DNA from: Nocardioides euryhalodurans
GTDB taxonomy: Bacteria; Actinomycetota; Actinomycetes; Propionibacteriales; Nocardioidaceae
Direction of reading: 5' to 3'
DNA: 64,000 nucleotides
Assembly: GCF_004564375.1 (NCBI RefSeq)
Contig: NZ_CP038267.1
Location: 1,304,501-1,368,500 of the forward strand
How positions within the stretch are numbered: the stretch's first letter is position 1; every line of letters starts with the position of its first letter. The notes under the pieces are model-generated. The model saw nothing but the letters and a program-made list of their open reading frames with translations, was not told where the DNA came from and ran no database searches. Below are positions 33,385 through 41,232 of this stretch, piece by piece. Both the position numbers and the translations under genes were made by a program.

Positions 33385-34778
33385 GCGACCCCACCGACCA
33401 CGTCGAGCTCCGCAGCGCGTACGCCGACTCGGTCGCCCTGCTCCAGGTCAGCCGAGACGTCCAGGCGGTGCCCGGTGTGGCGACCGCCCAGGTGGCGATG
33501 GCGACGCCCCTCAACCTCGAGGTGCTGGCCTCGATGGGGTTCGACGTGCCCAGCGCGGCCACCCCCAACGACATGGTGGTCGCGGTCAGGACCGCACCCG
33601 ACGGTGACCTGTCGGCCGCCCTCGCGGCGGTCGACGCGGCTCTGGCTCCCCGCCGACCCGCTGCGGGCGGTGGCGCCGTCGAGTCGCACCGCACCACTGC
33701 CTCGGCGCTGGCCGAGGCCCCCGGCCTCGCCCTCGTGTCCGTCCCCGGTGCCAGCGCGTTCGTCGAGGCGATGGACGCCCTCGACGCGGGCTGCGACGTG
33801 ATGGTCTTCAGCGACAACGTCCCCGTCGAGCAGGAGGTCACCCTCAAGCGGACCGCCGCCGAGCGGGGGCGCCTCGTGATGGGTCCCGACTGCGGTACTG
33901 CCGTCGTCGGAGGGCTCGGCCTGGGCTTCGCCAACGCCACCCGCCCGGGACCGGTCGGCATCGTCGCGGCCTCCGGGACCGGTTGCCAGCAGCTGCTGGC
34001 CCTGCTCGACCACGCCGGTGTCGGGGTCGGCACCGCTCTCGGGGTCGGCGGCCGCGACCTGTCGGCCGAGGTCGGTGGTCTCTCCACCACCGAGGCGCTG
34101 CGGCGGCTCGACGAGGACGACGCCGTCGAGCTCGTCGTGCTGGTATCGAAGCCACCCGCCGACGAGGTCGCCACCCGGATCGAGGAGTACGCCGCCGGGC
34201 TGGGCACCCCGGTCCAGCTCGCCCTGCTGGGGCCCGGCCGCCCCGACCTGACGGTCGCCGCCGAGGCCGTGCTCGACCGACTCGGGACCACTCCCCCCGC
34301 CTGGCCCGTCGACGGTGCGGCCGCCGCCGGGCGCGGTGGTCGGCTGCACGGCCTCTTCGCCGGCGGCACCCTCTGCGAGGAGTCACGGCTGATCGCCGCG
34401 GAGGCCGGGGTCCCCTCCGCAGGGAGCAGCTTCACCGACTTCGGGGCCGACGACTACACCTCGGGCCGCGCACACCCCATGATCGACCCCACGCTGCGCC
34501 TGGAGCACCTGCGCCAGGTCGCGGCCGACCCGGGCACCGGTGTCGTGCTGCTCGACGTGGTGCTGGGCCACGGCGCCGACCCCGACCCCGCGGCGACGCT
34601 CGCGCCCGCGATCACGGGCCTCGACGTCCCCGTCGTCGTCACCGTCGTCGGCACCGGTCTCGACCCCCAGGACCGCGACCGCCAGGTCGGGGCCCTGGTC
34701 GCAGCCGGGGCCGAGGTCCACCTGTCCAACGCCACGGCCACCCGCCGTGCCGTCGAGCTCGCCGGAGGCGCCCGATGA
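33381..34778 (+). CDS. FdrA-like acyl-CoA synthetase-fold protein (AllF-like)
   Basis: 465 residues of the FdrA family, related to succinyl-CoA synthetase. Seen: start VELRSAYADSVALLQVSR, MGPDCGTAVVGGLGLGFAN near 167-185, and DVVLGHGADPDPAATL near 391-406, both typical FdrA blocks. In E. coli FdrA (AllF) is a subunit of oxamate carbamoyltransferase. A phosphohistidine-type mechanism is not evident. It overlaps the genes on both sides by 4 nt, so the three subunits should be made together. Substrate inferred to be a ureido acid such as ureidomalonate. Confidence 0.85.
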   Translation: MSDPTDHVELRSAYADSVALLQVSRDVQAVPGVATAQVAMATPLNLEVLASMGFDVPSAATPNDMVVAVRTAPDGDLSAALAAVDAALAPRRPAAGGGAVESHRTTASALAEAPGLALVSVPGASAFVEAMDALDAGCDVMVFSDNVPVEQEVTLKRTAAERGRLVMGPDCGTAVVGGLGLGFANATRPGPVGIVAASGTGCQQLLALLDHAGVGVGTALGVGGRDLSAEVGGLSTTEALRRLDEDDAVELVVLVSKPPADEVATRIEEYAAGLGTPVQLALLGPGRPDLTVAAEAVLDRLGTTPPAWPVDGAAAAGRGGRLHGLFAGGTLCEESRLIAAEAGVPSAGSSFTDFGADDYTSGRAHPMIDPTLRLEHLRQVAADPGTGVVLLDVVLGHGADPDPAATLAPAITGLDVPVVVTVVGTGLDPQDRDRQVGALVAAGAEVHLSNATATRRAVELAGGAR

Positions 34779-36184
34779 CTGCCGTGCCCGACCGCGTCGT
34801 GACCACCGGGGCCGACCTGCTCGCCGATGCCGTGGCGGCCCAGGCAGTTCCCGTCGAGCGGGTCGACTGGCGGCCGCCGATGGCCGGCACCGAGGCGGAC
34901 CTGGCCACCGTGGCGGGCGACCCGCGCCGGCGTACGGCCAACGAGGCGGCGCTGGCCGCCGTCCTGGGGGTCACCGCCCACCTCGTCGACGTCGCTCCCG
35001 CCTCCGAGCTGCTCGGCCTCGAGCCCGGCCAGTTCCTCCACGCAGGCCCACCGATCACGTGGGACCGGGCAGCCGGGCCGCTGCGGGGGGCGCTGATGGG
35101 TGGCGCCGCCCTCGAGGGCCTGGTCGAGGACCCCGAGGACGCCGTCCGACTCTTCGAGTCCGGTGGCTCGGTCTCCCTGGACCCGTGCCACCACCACGGC
35201 GCGGTCGGACCGATGGCCGGCGTGGTCACGCCGTCGATGTGGATGTTCGTCCTCGAGGACCTCGCCACCGGGCGACGGACGCACTGCACCCTCAACGAGG
35301 GACTCGGCAAGGTGCTGCGCTACGGCGCGTACGGCCCGGAGGTGCTGACCCGACTGCGCTGGATGGGCGACGTGCTCGGCCCGTTGCTGCAGGGCGCGGT
35401 CCGGGCGGTGCGTGACAGCCACGGCCCGGTCGACGTGACCGGGATCCTGACCCAGATGCTGCAGATGGGCGACGAGGCCCACAACCGCAACCGCGCAGGC
35501 ACCCTGATGCTGCTGCGCGACCTCTCCCCCTCGATGGTGACCGGCGGCGGCGACAGCGTCGACGTCGCCGAGGCGCTCGCCTTCGTCGGCGGCAACGACC
35601 ACTTCTTCCTCAACCTCGCGATGCCGGCGTGCAAGCTCGCGCTGGACGCGGCGCGCGGGACCGAGGGCTCCACGATGGTGGTCGCGATGGCCCGCAACGG
35701 GACCGACTTCGGGATCCAGACCGCCGGCACCGGCGACGAGTGGTTCACCGGCCCCGCCCAGGTCGCCGACGGGCTCTTCCTCGGTGACTACGGTCCCGAC
35801 GACGCCAATCCCGACATCGGGGACTCCGCGATCACGGAGACCGCCGGGATCGGTGGCTTCGCGATGGCCACCGCCCCCGCGATCGTGCGGTTGGTGGGCG
35901 GGACCGTCCCCGACGCGCTGGCCACGACCCGACGGATGCACGAGATCACGCTGGGCGAGAACCCGCGCTGGTCGGTGCCGGTGCTCGACTTCCGCGGCGT
36001 CCCGACCGGGATCGACGTCACTCGCGTGTGCCGGACCGGGATCCTCCCCCAGATCAACACCGGCATGGCCGGCCGGCGGGCCGGCGTGGGACAGGTCGGC
36101 GCCGGTCTGGTCACACCTCCGGCCGAGATCTTCCCCCGGGCCCTGGCGCGGCTGGCGGAGCTGGCCGGAAGAACGCCCGCCTGA
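34775..36184 (+). CDS. DUF1116 protein, AllG/YlbE-like carbamoyltransferase component
   Basis: 469 residues of the DUF1116 family. Seen: LDPCHHHGAVGPMAGVVTPS near 134-153, QMGDEAHNRNRAGT near 231-244 and GGNDHFFLNLAMPACKLA near 273-290, all strongly conserved blocks. The E. coli homologue YlbE (AllG) forms oxamate carbamoyltransferase with FdrA and YlbF. Third gene of the operon. Its last 74 nt overlap the convergent alkyltransferase-like gene, so the two mRNAs are antisense there. It completes the carbamoyl-phosphate-forming module that carbamate kinase needs. Confidence 0.86.
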   Translation: MTAVPDRVVTTGADLLADAVAAQAVPVERVDWRPPMAGTEADLATVAGDPRRRTANEAALAAVLGVTAHLVDVAPASELLGLEPGQFLHAGPPITWDRAAGPLRGALMGGAALEGLVEDPEDAVRLFESGGSVSLDPCHHHGAVGPMAGVVTPSMWMFVLEDLATGRRTHCTLNEGLGKVLRYGAYGPEVLTRLRWMGDVLGPLLQGAVRAVRDSHGPVDVTGILTQMLQMGDEAHNRNRAGTLMLLRDLSPSMVTGGGDSVDVAEALAFVGGNDHFFLNLAMPACKLALDAARGTEGSTMVVAMARNGTDFGIQTAGTGDEWFTGPAQVADGLFLGDYGPDDANPDIGDSAITETAGIGGFAMATAPAIVRLVGGTVPDALATTRRMHEITLGENPRWSVPVLDFRGVPTGIDVTRVCRTGILPQINTGMAGRRAGVGQVGAGLVTPPAEIFPRALARLAELAGRTPA

Positions 36185-36473
36185 GGTCGATCGCCCCCGA
36201 CGGCCGCATCGGCGTGCCCTCCTCGAGGTAGGCCTGCCGCGCCTCGTCCTGGTGGCTGGGCGGCAGCGAGCCGTCGGCGCGGACCACGCGCCACCACGGC
36301 ACCGACCCGCCGTACGCCGCCATCACCGACCCGACCTGCCGCGGACCGCCCCCGCCGGCCAGCTCACCGACCACCTCGGCGACCGCGCCGTACGTCGTCA
36401 CCCGCCCGCGGGGCACCTGCTCGACGCAGCGCAGCACCAGCTCGGCGTACTCCTCGGGGTCGATGCGGGCCAC
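36111..36473 (-). CDS. Alkyltransferase-like DNA-binding protein (ATL)
   Basis: 120 residues of the MGMT C-terminal domain. Seen: VPRGRVTTYGAVAEVVG near 18-34 and the Arg finger region RQVGSVMAAYGG. The active-site PCHR of true O6-alkylguanine methyltransferases is replaced by PWWR, so it cannot accept an alkyl group; such ATL proteins bind damaged guanine and hand it to nucleotide excision repair. GTG 36473 is the likely start but lacks a clear ribosome site. Its 3' end overlaps the convergent DUF1116 gene by 74 nt. Confidence 0.78.
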   Translation of the reverse strand: MARIDPEEYAELVLRCVEQVPRGRVTTYGAVAEVVGELAGGGGPRQVGSVMAAYGGSVPWWRVVRADGSLPPSHQDEARQAYLEEGTPMRPSGAIDLRRAFFRPAPPAAPGPGGRSRPEV

Positions 36474-36502
36474 GGCGTCAGGGTAGGCGTGACTGCGCGG
36501 TC

Positions 36503-36528
36503 GGTTTCCCCGGCCGGCCGGGGAAACC
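36503..36528. terminator. 26-bp perfect palindrome
   Basis: Arms GGTTTCCCCGGCC and GGCCGGGGAAACC abut exactly. It lies 58 nt after the minus-strand protease stop and just upstream of the ATL gene, fitting a terminator. A degenerate relative occurs at 19318-19344; both are followed by a GGTTCGT motif. Confidence 0.6.
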
Positions 36529-36585
36529 ACTGGTTCGTCACGCAGGCATGAGTGGCGAAGCAGGAGACTCGCGGACCAGGTCCGG

Positions 36586-37437
36586 TCAGGGGAGGGCGCT
36601 GAACGCCCGCGTGCCCCGCACCAGCCGCAGGCCCGCGATGCCGGAGTGCCGCTGCGCGTACGCCAGCTCCCGGGCGAGGTTGCCCAGGCCGTTGGAGCCG
36701 GGAACCGGGGCGAGCGCGACGGTCGAGAGCGTTCCGACCGCCCGGCCCTGCTCGTCGAGGAAGCCGCTGCCCGAGTCGCCCGGGACGCCGGGCGTGGCGG
36801 TGTAGACCTCCAGCCCCCACCCGCGGGAGGTTCCCCCCAGCGTGGCGCCGGTCTTCGGCGACAGCACGTCGGTGGGCCGCAGGCTGGAGCTGCCGTAGGA
36901 GTGGACCTGGCTGCCCGCGGCCGCGGTGCCGGCGAGCCCGGTCGGCCCGCCCCAGAACGGCACCGACGGGTTGACCTCGTCGACGCTCCCGCGGGCGACG
37001 CGGACCAGGGCGAAGTCGTTGGCGGCGCACACGTGGCCGCGCGACTCCCCGATCGCCCGCATCGTGCGCCACGAGCTGTACGCGAGCCGCCCGCGCCCGA
37101 CGGTCGTGCCGGGGTCGGCCACGGTCGCCCCGCGGGCGAAGCGGACGCGGGTGCCGATCGGCACCGATCGGGTGTCGCAGCCGTTGGTGTCGGTGGCCGC
37201 GCCCTTGCCGGCACAGTGCGCGGCATAGCCGACGTACGTCCGCCCGGCCCGGTCGCGGAACACGAAGTTGCCCGTGCACTGGGCCCCGTGCGTGAACATC
37301 TGCACGCCCGGCGTGATGGTCGCCCGCGCGACGGGTGGCCAGCCTGCCGGACGGTCCCCGGCGGCGTGGCCGGCCGGGGCGCTCAGCAGCAGCGAGCCGA
37401 GGAGGGCGGTCACGAGCAGTGCTCCGAGAGGTCGCAT
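36586..37437 (-). CDS. Secreted trypsin-like serine protease (copy 1)
   Basis: 283 residues with a signal peptide (hydrophobic 5-20, cleavage near AGHAAG). Chymotrypsin-fold catalytic triad: His74 (YAAHCAG), Asp near 142 (ANDFALVRV) and Ser near 219 (PGDSGSGF). Cys pairs flank His74. It should cleave proteins outside the cell. Paralogue of the next gene upstream, with the same block order (ITPGVQM..GAQCTGNFVF), so a tandem duplication. ATG 37437 begins just before the signal peptide. Confidence 0.88.
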   Translation of the reverse strand: MRPLGALLVTALLGSLLLSAPAGHAAGDRPAGWPPVARATITPGVQMFTHGAQCTGNFVFRDRAGRTYVGYAAHCAGKGAATDTNGCDTRSVPIGTRVRFARGATVADPGTTVGRGRLAYSSWRTMRAIGESRGHVCAANDFALVRVARGSVDEVNPSVPFWGGPTGLAGTAAAGSQVHSYGSSSLRPTDVLSPKTGATLGGTSRGWGLEVYTATPGVPGDSGSGFLDEQGRAVGTLSTVALAPVPGSNGLGNLARELAYAQRHSGIAGLRLVRGTRAFSALP

Positions 37438-37450
37438 ACCAGCACAACGA

Positions 37451-37484
37451 GGGCCGCCCCGTCCGGTCACGGACGGGGCGGCCC
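37451..37484. terminator. Strong 15-bp hairpin between the protease paralogues
   Basis: GGGCCGCCCCGTCCG (37451-37465) pairs perfectly with 37470-37484 around a GTCA loop. It is 41 nt downstream of the copy 2 protease stop, so the two paralogues are probably separate transcripts. Confidence 0.8.
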
Positions 37485-37524
37485 CGGTTGTCAGCGGTTC
37501 GCCACCGCGGCTCTGCTCAGGGGC

Positions 37525-38406
37525 TCAGAGCAGCGGCGAGAAGGGCTCGGTGCCGGGCACCAGCGCCAGGCCCCCGATGCCGCCGTGCTGCTGCGCGTAG
37601 CCGAGCTCGCGGTTGAGGTCACCCACGCCGTTCGAGCCGGCGAGCGGCGCGAGTGCCAGCGTGGACAGCGTGCCGAGGGCGTTGCCCTCGGCGTCGAGGA
37701 AGGCGCTGCCCGAGTCACCGGGGACGCCGGGCGTCACGGTGTAGACGGGGTGGGTCCAGCCCTCACCGTCGGCACCGAGGCTGGCCCCCTGCTTGGGCGA
37801 GAGCGCCTCGACACCCCCGCGAAGGCTGGAGTTCCCGAAGGAGTAGACGCTCTCGCCGGCGGCGCTGCCGTCGGTGTTCAGCGCGACCGGGCCGCCCCAG
37901 AACGGCATCGAGGGGTTCACCTTGGACACGTCGGCGGCGTCGACCTTCACCAGGGCGAAGTCGTTGTAGGCACAGGCGTTCGCGTCGGTCTCGCCGCGCT
38001 GCTGCATGGTGAGCCACGAGGAGTACGCGAGCGTGCCCTGGCCGACCTCGGTGCCGCCGGAGACGAGCGAGCCGCCGCGGGCGAAGGTGACGCGGGTGCC
38101 GAGCGGGAGCGACTGGGCGTCGCAGCCGTCGGTGTCGGTCGCGGCGCCGGTGCCCGCGCAGTGGGCGGCGTACCCGACGTAGGTGTTCCCGGCCCCGTCG
38201 GAGAAGACGAAGTTCCCGGTGCACTGGGCCCCGTCGGTGTACATCTGCACGCCCGGGGTGATCTCGGCGGTGTCCGCCGGCGCCCAGGCAGCGGCCTCGA
38301 CGGCGGTGGCGGGGGCCGAGGTCGACAGTGCGGTCGCGAGCACCGCACTGGCGAGGACGGCGGCCGAGCCGGCGAGCCGGCGGGTGGTGGTCTGCGCGAG
38401 GCGCAT
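37525..38406 (-). CDS. Secreted trypsin-like serine protease (copy 2)
   Basis: 293 residues with signal peptide (hydrophobic about 12-30, then PATAVEA). Triad His82 (YAAHCAG), Asp near 149 (YNDFALVKV) and Ser near 228 (PGDSGSAF). Shares PFWGGP, SSLR..LSPK and TPGVPGDSGS with copy 1, so the pair arose by tandem duplication. ATG 38406 has GAGGGAGGGA about 8 nt upstream. The Asp-rich surface and lower Arg content distinguish it from copy 1, suggesting divergence in substrate or stability. Confidence 0.88.
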   Translation of the reverse strand: MRLAQTTTRRLAGSAAVLASAVLATALSTSAPATAVEAAAWAPADTAEITPGVQMYTDGAQCTGNFVFSDGAGNTYVGYAAHCAGTGAATDTDGCDAQSLPLGTRVTFARGGSLVSGGTEVGQGTLAYSSWLTMQQRGETDANACAYNDFALVKVDAADVSKVNPSMPFWGGPVALNTDGSAAGESVYSFGNSSLRGGVEALSPKQGASLGADGEGWTHPVYTVTPGVPGDSGSAFLDAEGNALGTLSTLALAPLAGSNGVGDLNRELGYAQQHGGIGGLALVPGTEPFSPLL

Positions 38407-38510
38407 GGGTGGTCCCTCCCTCTCGGTCGGGGCTGGCCCCCGACGCCTAGTGGTGACGAAGGGGACCAACGCCCGCTCGGGCGGGAGGTTACGGACCGGT
38501 AGCGGCCAGC

Positions 38511-39710
38511 TCAGTACGCCGGCTGCGACGGGTCGATCTGGTTGACCCAGGCCGCCACGCCGCCGCCCACGTGCACGGCGTCGGCGTAGCCGGCACCCTT
38601 GACGACGGCCAGCGCCTCGGCGGACCGCCCGCCCACCTTGCAGTGAAGGACGATCTGCTTGTCCTGCGGCAGCTGCGAGAGCGCGTTGCCGTTGAGGAAC
38701 TCCCCCTTGGGGATGAGCACCGAGCCGGGGATCTGGTTGATCTCGTACTCGTTGGGCTCGCGGACGTCGATGAGGACGAAGTCGCGGGCGCCCTCCTCGC
38801 GCTCCTTGAGCATGTGCTCGAGCTGCACCACCGAGATGGTCGAGTCGGCCGCGGCCTCGGCCGCCTCGTCGGACACGGCGCCGCAGAAGGCGTCGTAGTC
38901 GATCAGGCCGGTGACCGTGGCATGCTCGCCGCAGAGCGCGCAGTTGGGGTCCTTGCGGACGGCCAGCTTGCGGTACTCCATCTCCAGGGCGTCGTAGATC
39001 ATCAGCCGGCCGGCGGCGGGGTCGCCGATGCCGGTGATCAGCTTGATCGCCTCGGTGACCTGGATGGAGCCGATGCTCGCGCAGAGCACGCCCAGCACGC
39101 CGCCCTCGGCGCAGCTCGGGACCATGCCCGGCGGCGGCGGCTCGGGGTAGAGGCACCGGTAGCACGGCAGGTCGTCGCCGAGCATCGGCGCGAAGACGGA
39201 CGCCTGGCCGTCGAAGCGGAAGATCGAGCCCCAGACGTAGGGGATGCCCAGGAAGTACGCGGCGTCGTTGACCATGTAGCGGGTCGCGAAGTTGTCGGTG
39301 CCGTCGATGATCAGGTCGTAGCCCTCGAAGACCCGCATCACGTTGTCGTTGTCGAGGCGCTCCTCGTGGAGCACGACCTCGACGTACGGGTTGGTCTCGG
39401 CGATCGACTCCTTCGCGGAGACCGCCTTGGACTTGCCGATGTCGGACTGGCCGTGGATGACCTGGCGCTGCAGGTTGGACTCGTCGACCTCGTCGAACTC
39501 CGCGATGCCGAGGGTGCCGACGCCGGCCGCGGCCAGGTAGAGCAGCGCGGGGCTGCCCAGCCCGCCGGCGCCGATGACCAGCACCTTGGCGTTCTTGAGC
39601 CGCTTCTGTCCGTCCATGCCCACGTCGGGGATGATCAGGTGGCGGCTGTAGCGGCGGACCTCGTCGATGGTCAGCTCGTCGGCTGGCTCCACGAGCGGGG
39701 CGAACGACAC
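38511..39710 (-). CDS. moeZ: Adenylyltransferase/sulfurtransferase MoeZ
   Basis: 399 residues: ThiF/MoeB domain (GAGGLGSP near 51-58, adenylation residues in DGTDNFATRY near 137-146, zinc pairs CYRC and CALC) joined to a rhodanese domain with active Cys in LHCKVGGRSAEA near 356. It adenylates and thiocarboxylates small sulfur-carrier proteins such as MoaD, CysO and ThiS. A local need for molybdopterin is provided by the Mo-hydroxylase genes, though MoeZ is general. GTG 39710 follows AGGAGTCACC and begins VSFAPLVEPADELT, the usual N-terminus. Confidence 0.93.
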   Translation of the reverse strand: MSFAPLVEPADELTIDEVRRYSRHLIIPDVGMDGQKRLKNAKVLVIGAGGLGSPALLYLAAAGVGTLGIAEFDEVDESNLQRQVIHGQSDIGKSKAVSAKESIAETNPYVEVVLHEERLDNDNVMRVFEGYDLIIDGTDNFATRYMVNDAAYFLGIPYVWGSIFRFDGQASVFAPMLGDDLPCYRCLYPEPPPPGMVPSCAEGGVLGVLCASIGSIQVTEAIKLITGIGDPAAGRLMIYDALEMEYRKLAVRKDPNCALCGEHATVTGLIDYDAFCGAVSDEAAEAAADSTISVVQLEHMLKEREEGARDFVLIDVREPNEYEINQIPGSVLIPKGEFLNGNALSQLPQDKQIVLHCKVGGRSAEALAVVKGAGYADAVHVGGGVAAWVNQIDPSQPAY

Positions 39711-39893
39711 GGTGACTCCTCGGGTCGGGGAAAAGCGCGGTGTCCCGGTGCAACGCGGGACGCACGGTCCATGTTCCCCAGCGACGGGGGTGGCGTCGGC
39801 CACGTCCCGCGATCCGGACCGACCGTCCACGTCCCGGACACGCCGACCTCGCCCGGCGTACGGCCGGTGCCGGGCCGGCCGGGGCACGGGCGC

Positions 39894-39899
39894 TAGGCT
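39894..39899 (+). promoter_or_regulatory. -10-like element of the TetR promoter
   Basis: TAGGCT, about 45 nt before the TetR GTG; it leaves a leader with the GGAGGA ribosome site. Confidence 0.35.
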
Positions 39900-39944
39900 C
39901 GGACCTCGCCGGATCCCCCGGCGGTGAGCCCCTGGAGGAACTCT

Positions 39945-40571
39945 GTGACCGTCCCCGGCGACGCCCCCGTCCGCGGCGCCCGGCTGCCCCGCAAGGAGCG
40001 GCGGGCCCAGCTGCTGGAGTCGGCGCTCGAGGTGTTCGTCGCCCAGGGCTTCCACGCCGCCGCGATGGACGACATCGCCGAGCGGGCCGGGGTGTCCAAG
40101 CCGGTCCTCTACCAGCACTTCCCCGGCAAGCTCGACCTCTACCTCGCGCTGCTCGACTCCTCCTGCGACGCGATCATCGACAACTGCCGGCGCGCCCTCG
40201 ACGCCACCCAGGACAACAAGCAGCGGGTCGCCGCGGCGATGGAGGCGTTCTACACCTACATCGCCGGCCACGACGGCGCGTTCCGCCTGGTCTTCGAGTC
40301 CGACCTGACCAACGAGCCCGCCGTCCGCGCTGCCATCGACCGCGTCACCAACGACTGCGCATCGATGATCGCCGCCGTGATCCACGACGACACCGGCCTC
40401 CCCGACGAGGCGTCCCGGCTGCTCGCCGTGTCCCTCGTGGGAATGGCGCAGGTCAGCGCGCGGTTCTGGGTGACCGACGCCGCCGGCATCACCCAGGAAG
40501 ACGCCGTCGCCCTGGTCTCGGGACTGGCCTGGCGGGGCATCCGCGGCTACCCGCTCACCGACGAGCACTGA
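39945..40571 (+). CDS. TetR/AcrR-family regulator
   Basis: 208 residues. Helix-turn-helix at about 22-66 (RRAQLLESALEVFVAQGFHAAAM, AERAGVSKPVLYQHFPGK), then an all-helical ligand domain. GTG 39945 follows GGAGGA by 5 nt. Downstream DUF3107 starts 22 nt later, an arrangement common in actinobacteria. Its ligand is unknown. Confidence 0.88.
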   Translation: MTVPGDAPVRGARLPRKERRAQLLESALEVFVAQGFHAAAMDDIAERAGVSKPVLYQHFPGKLDLYLALLDSSCDAIIDNCRRALDATQDNKQRVAAAMEAFYTYIAGHDGAFRLVFESDLTNEPAVRAAIDRVTNDCASMIAAVIHDDTGLPDEASRLLAVSLVGMAQVSARFWVTDAAGITQEDAVALVSGLAWRGIRGYPLTDEH

Positions 40572-40593
40572 CCACGACCACGTAGGAGCACCT

Positions 40594-40821
40594 GTGGAGA
40601 TCAAGATCGGCGTCCAGCACGTCACGCGAGAGCTCGTGCTGGAGACGAACGAGTCCAGCGACGACGTCCAGAAGAAGGTGGCCGAGGCGGTCTCCGGCTC
40701 CGGCGACGGCATCCTGTCCCTCGTCGACACCAAGGGCCGCCAGGTGCTGATCCCGGCCGCCAAGCTCGCCTACATCGAGATCGGCGGCGGCGTCACCGGT
40801 CAGGTCGGCTTCCGCTCCTGA
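40594..40821 (+). CDS. DUF3107 protein
   Basis: 75 residues, GTG start, matching the small actinobacterial DUF3107 family (MEIKIGVQHVTRELVLETNE at the start, GRQVLIPAAKLAYIEIG later). Beta-rich, no known activity. Co-transcribed with the TetR gene; two hairpins follow the stop. Confidence 0.85.
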   Translation: MEIKIGVQHVTRELVLETNESSDDVQKKVAEAVSGSGDGILSLVDTKGRQVLIPAAKLAYIEIGGGVTGQVGFRS

Positions 40822-40866
40822 CCGCCACGCCGCGGCGGTCGTTGTCCCGCGTCCTCCGGCGGAGGA
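40820..40866 (+). terminator. Hairpin pair after the TetR-DUF3107 operon
   Basis: GACCGCC (40820-40826) with GGCGGTC (40834-40840), then TCCTCC (40852-40857) with GGAGGA (40861-40866). The first overlaps the DUF3107 stop. Confidence 0.5.
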
Positions 40867-40920
40867 TGCTCGGGGGCGACGGCCGACCGTGGCCGCCACC
40901 GGACGTCACGAGGAGTCACC

Positions 40921-41211
40921 ATGCTCTGGACGATCATCATCACCCTCATCGGCGGCACGATCATCGGACTGCTCGGCAAGTTCGTCGCCCCCGGCCACCG
41001 CGACAACATCCCGCTCTGGCTCACCGTCGTGTGCGGCATCGGCGGCATGCTGATCGGCAGCTACCTCTACGCCGCGCTCTTCGACTGCGCCGACATGAAC
41101 GACTGCACCCGGGGCGTCGACTGGTGGCGCCACCTGTGGCAGGTCGGCCTCGCGGCGATCCTCGTGGTGATCGCCGCGACCGTGACCGGGCGCAGCCGTA
41201 CGAAGGTCTGA
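40921..41211 (+). CDS. GlsB/YeaQ/YmgE-type small membrane protein
   Basis: 96 residues with three hydrophobic segments (about 2-20, 32-50, 72-90) and Gly-rich IGGTIIGLLGKFVAPG, as in the transglycosylase-associated (GlsB/YmgE) family linked to stress. The middle loop has two Cys (DCADMNDCT) that could form a disulfide. AGGAGTCACC precedes the ATG by about 5 nt. Function unknown. Confidence 0.7.
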   Translation: MLWTIIITLIGGTIIGLLGKFVAPGHRDNIPLWLTVVCGIGGMLIGSYLYAALFDCADMNDCTRGVDWWRHLWQVGLAAILVVIAATVTGRSRTKV

Positions 41212-41232
41212 CCGGCGGGGGCCGTCCGCCCC

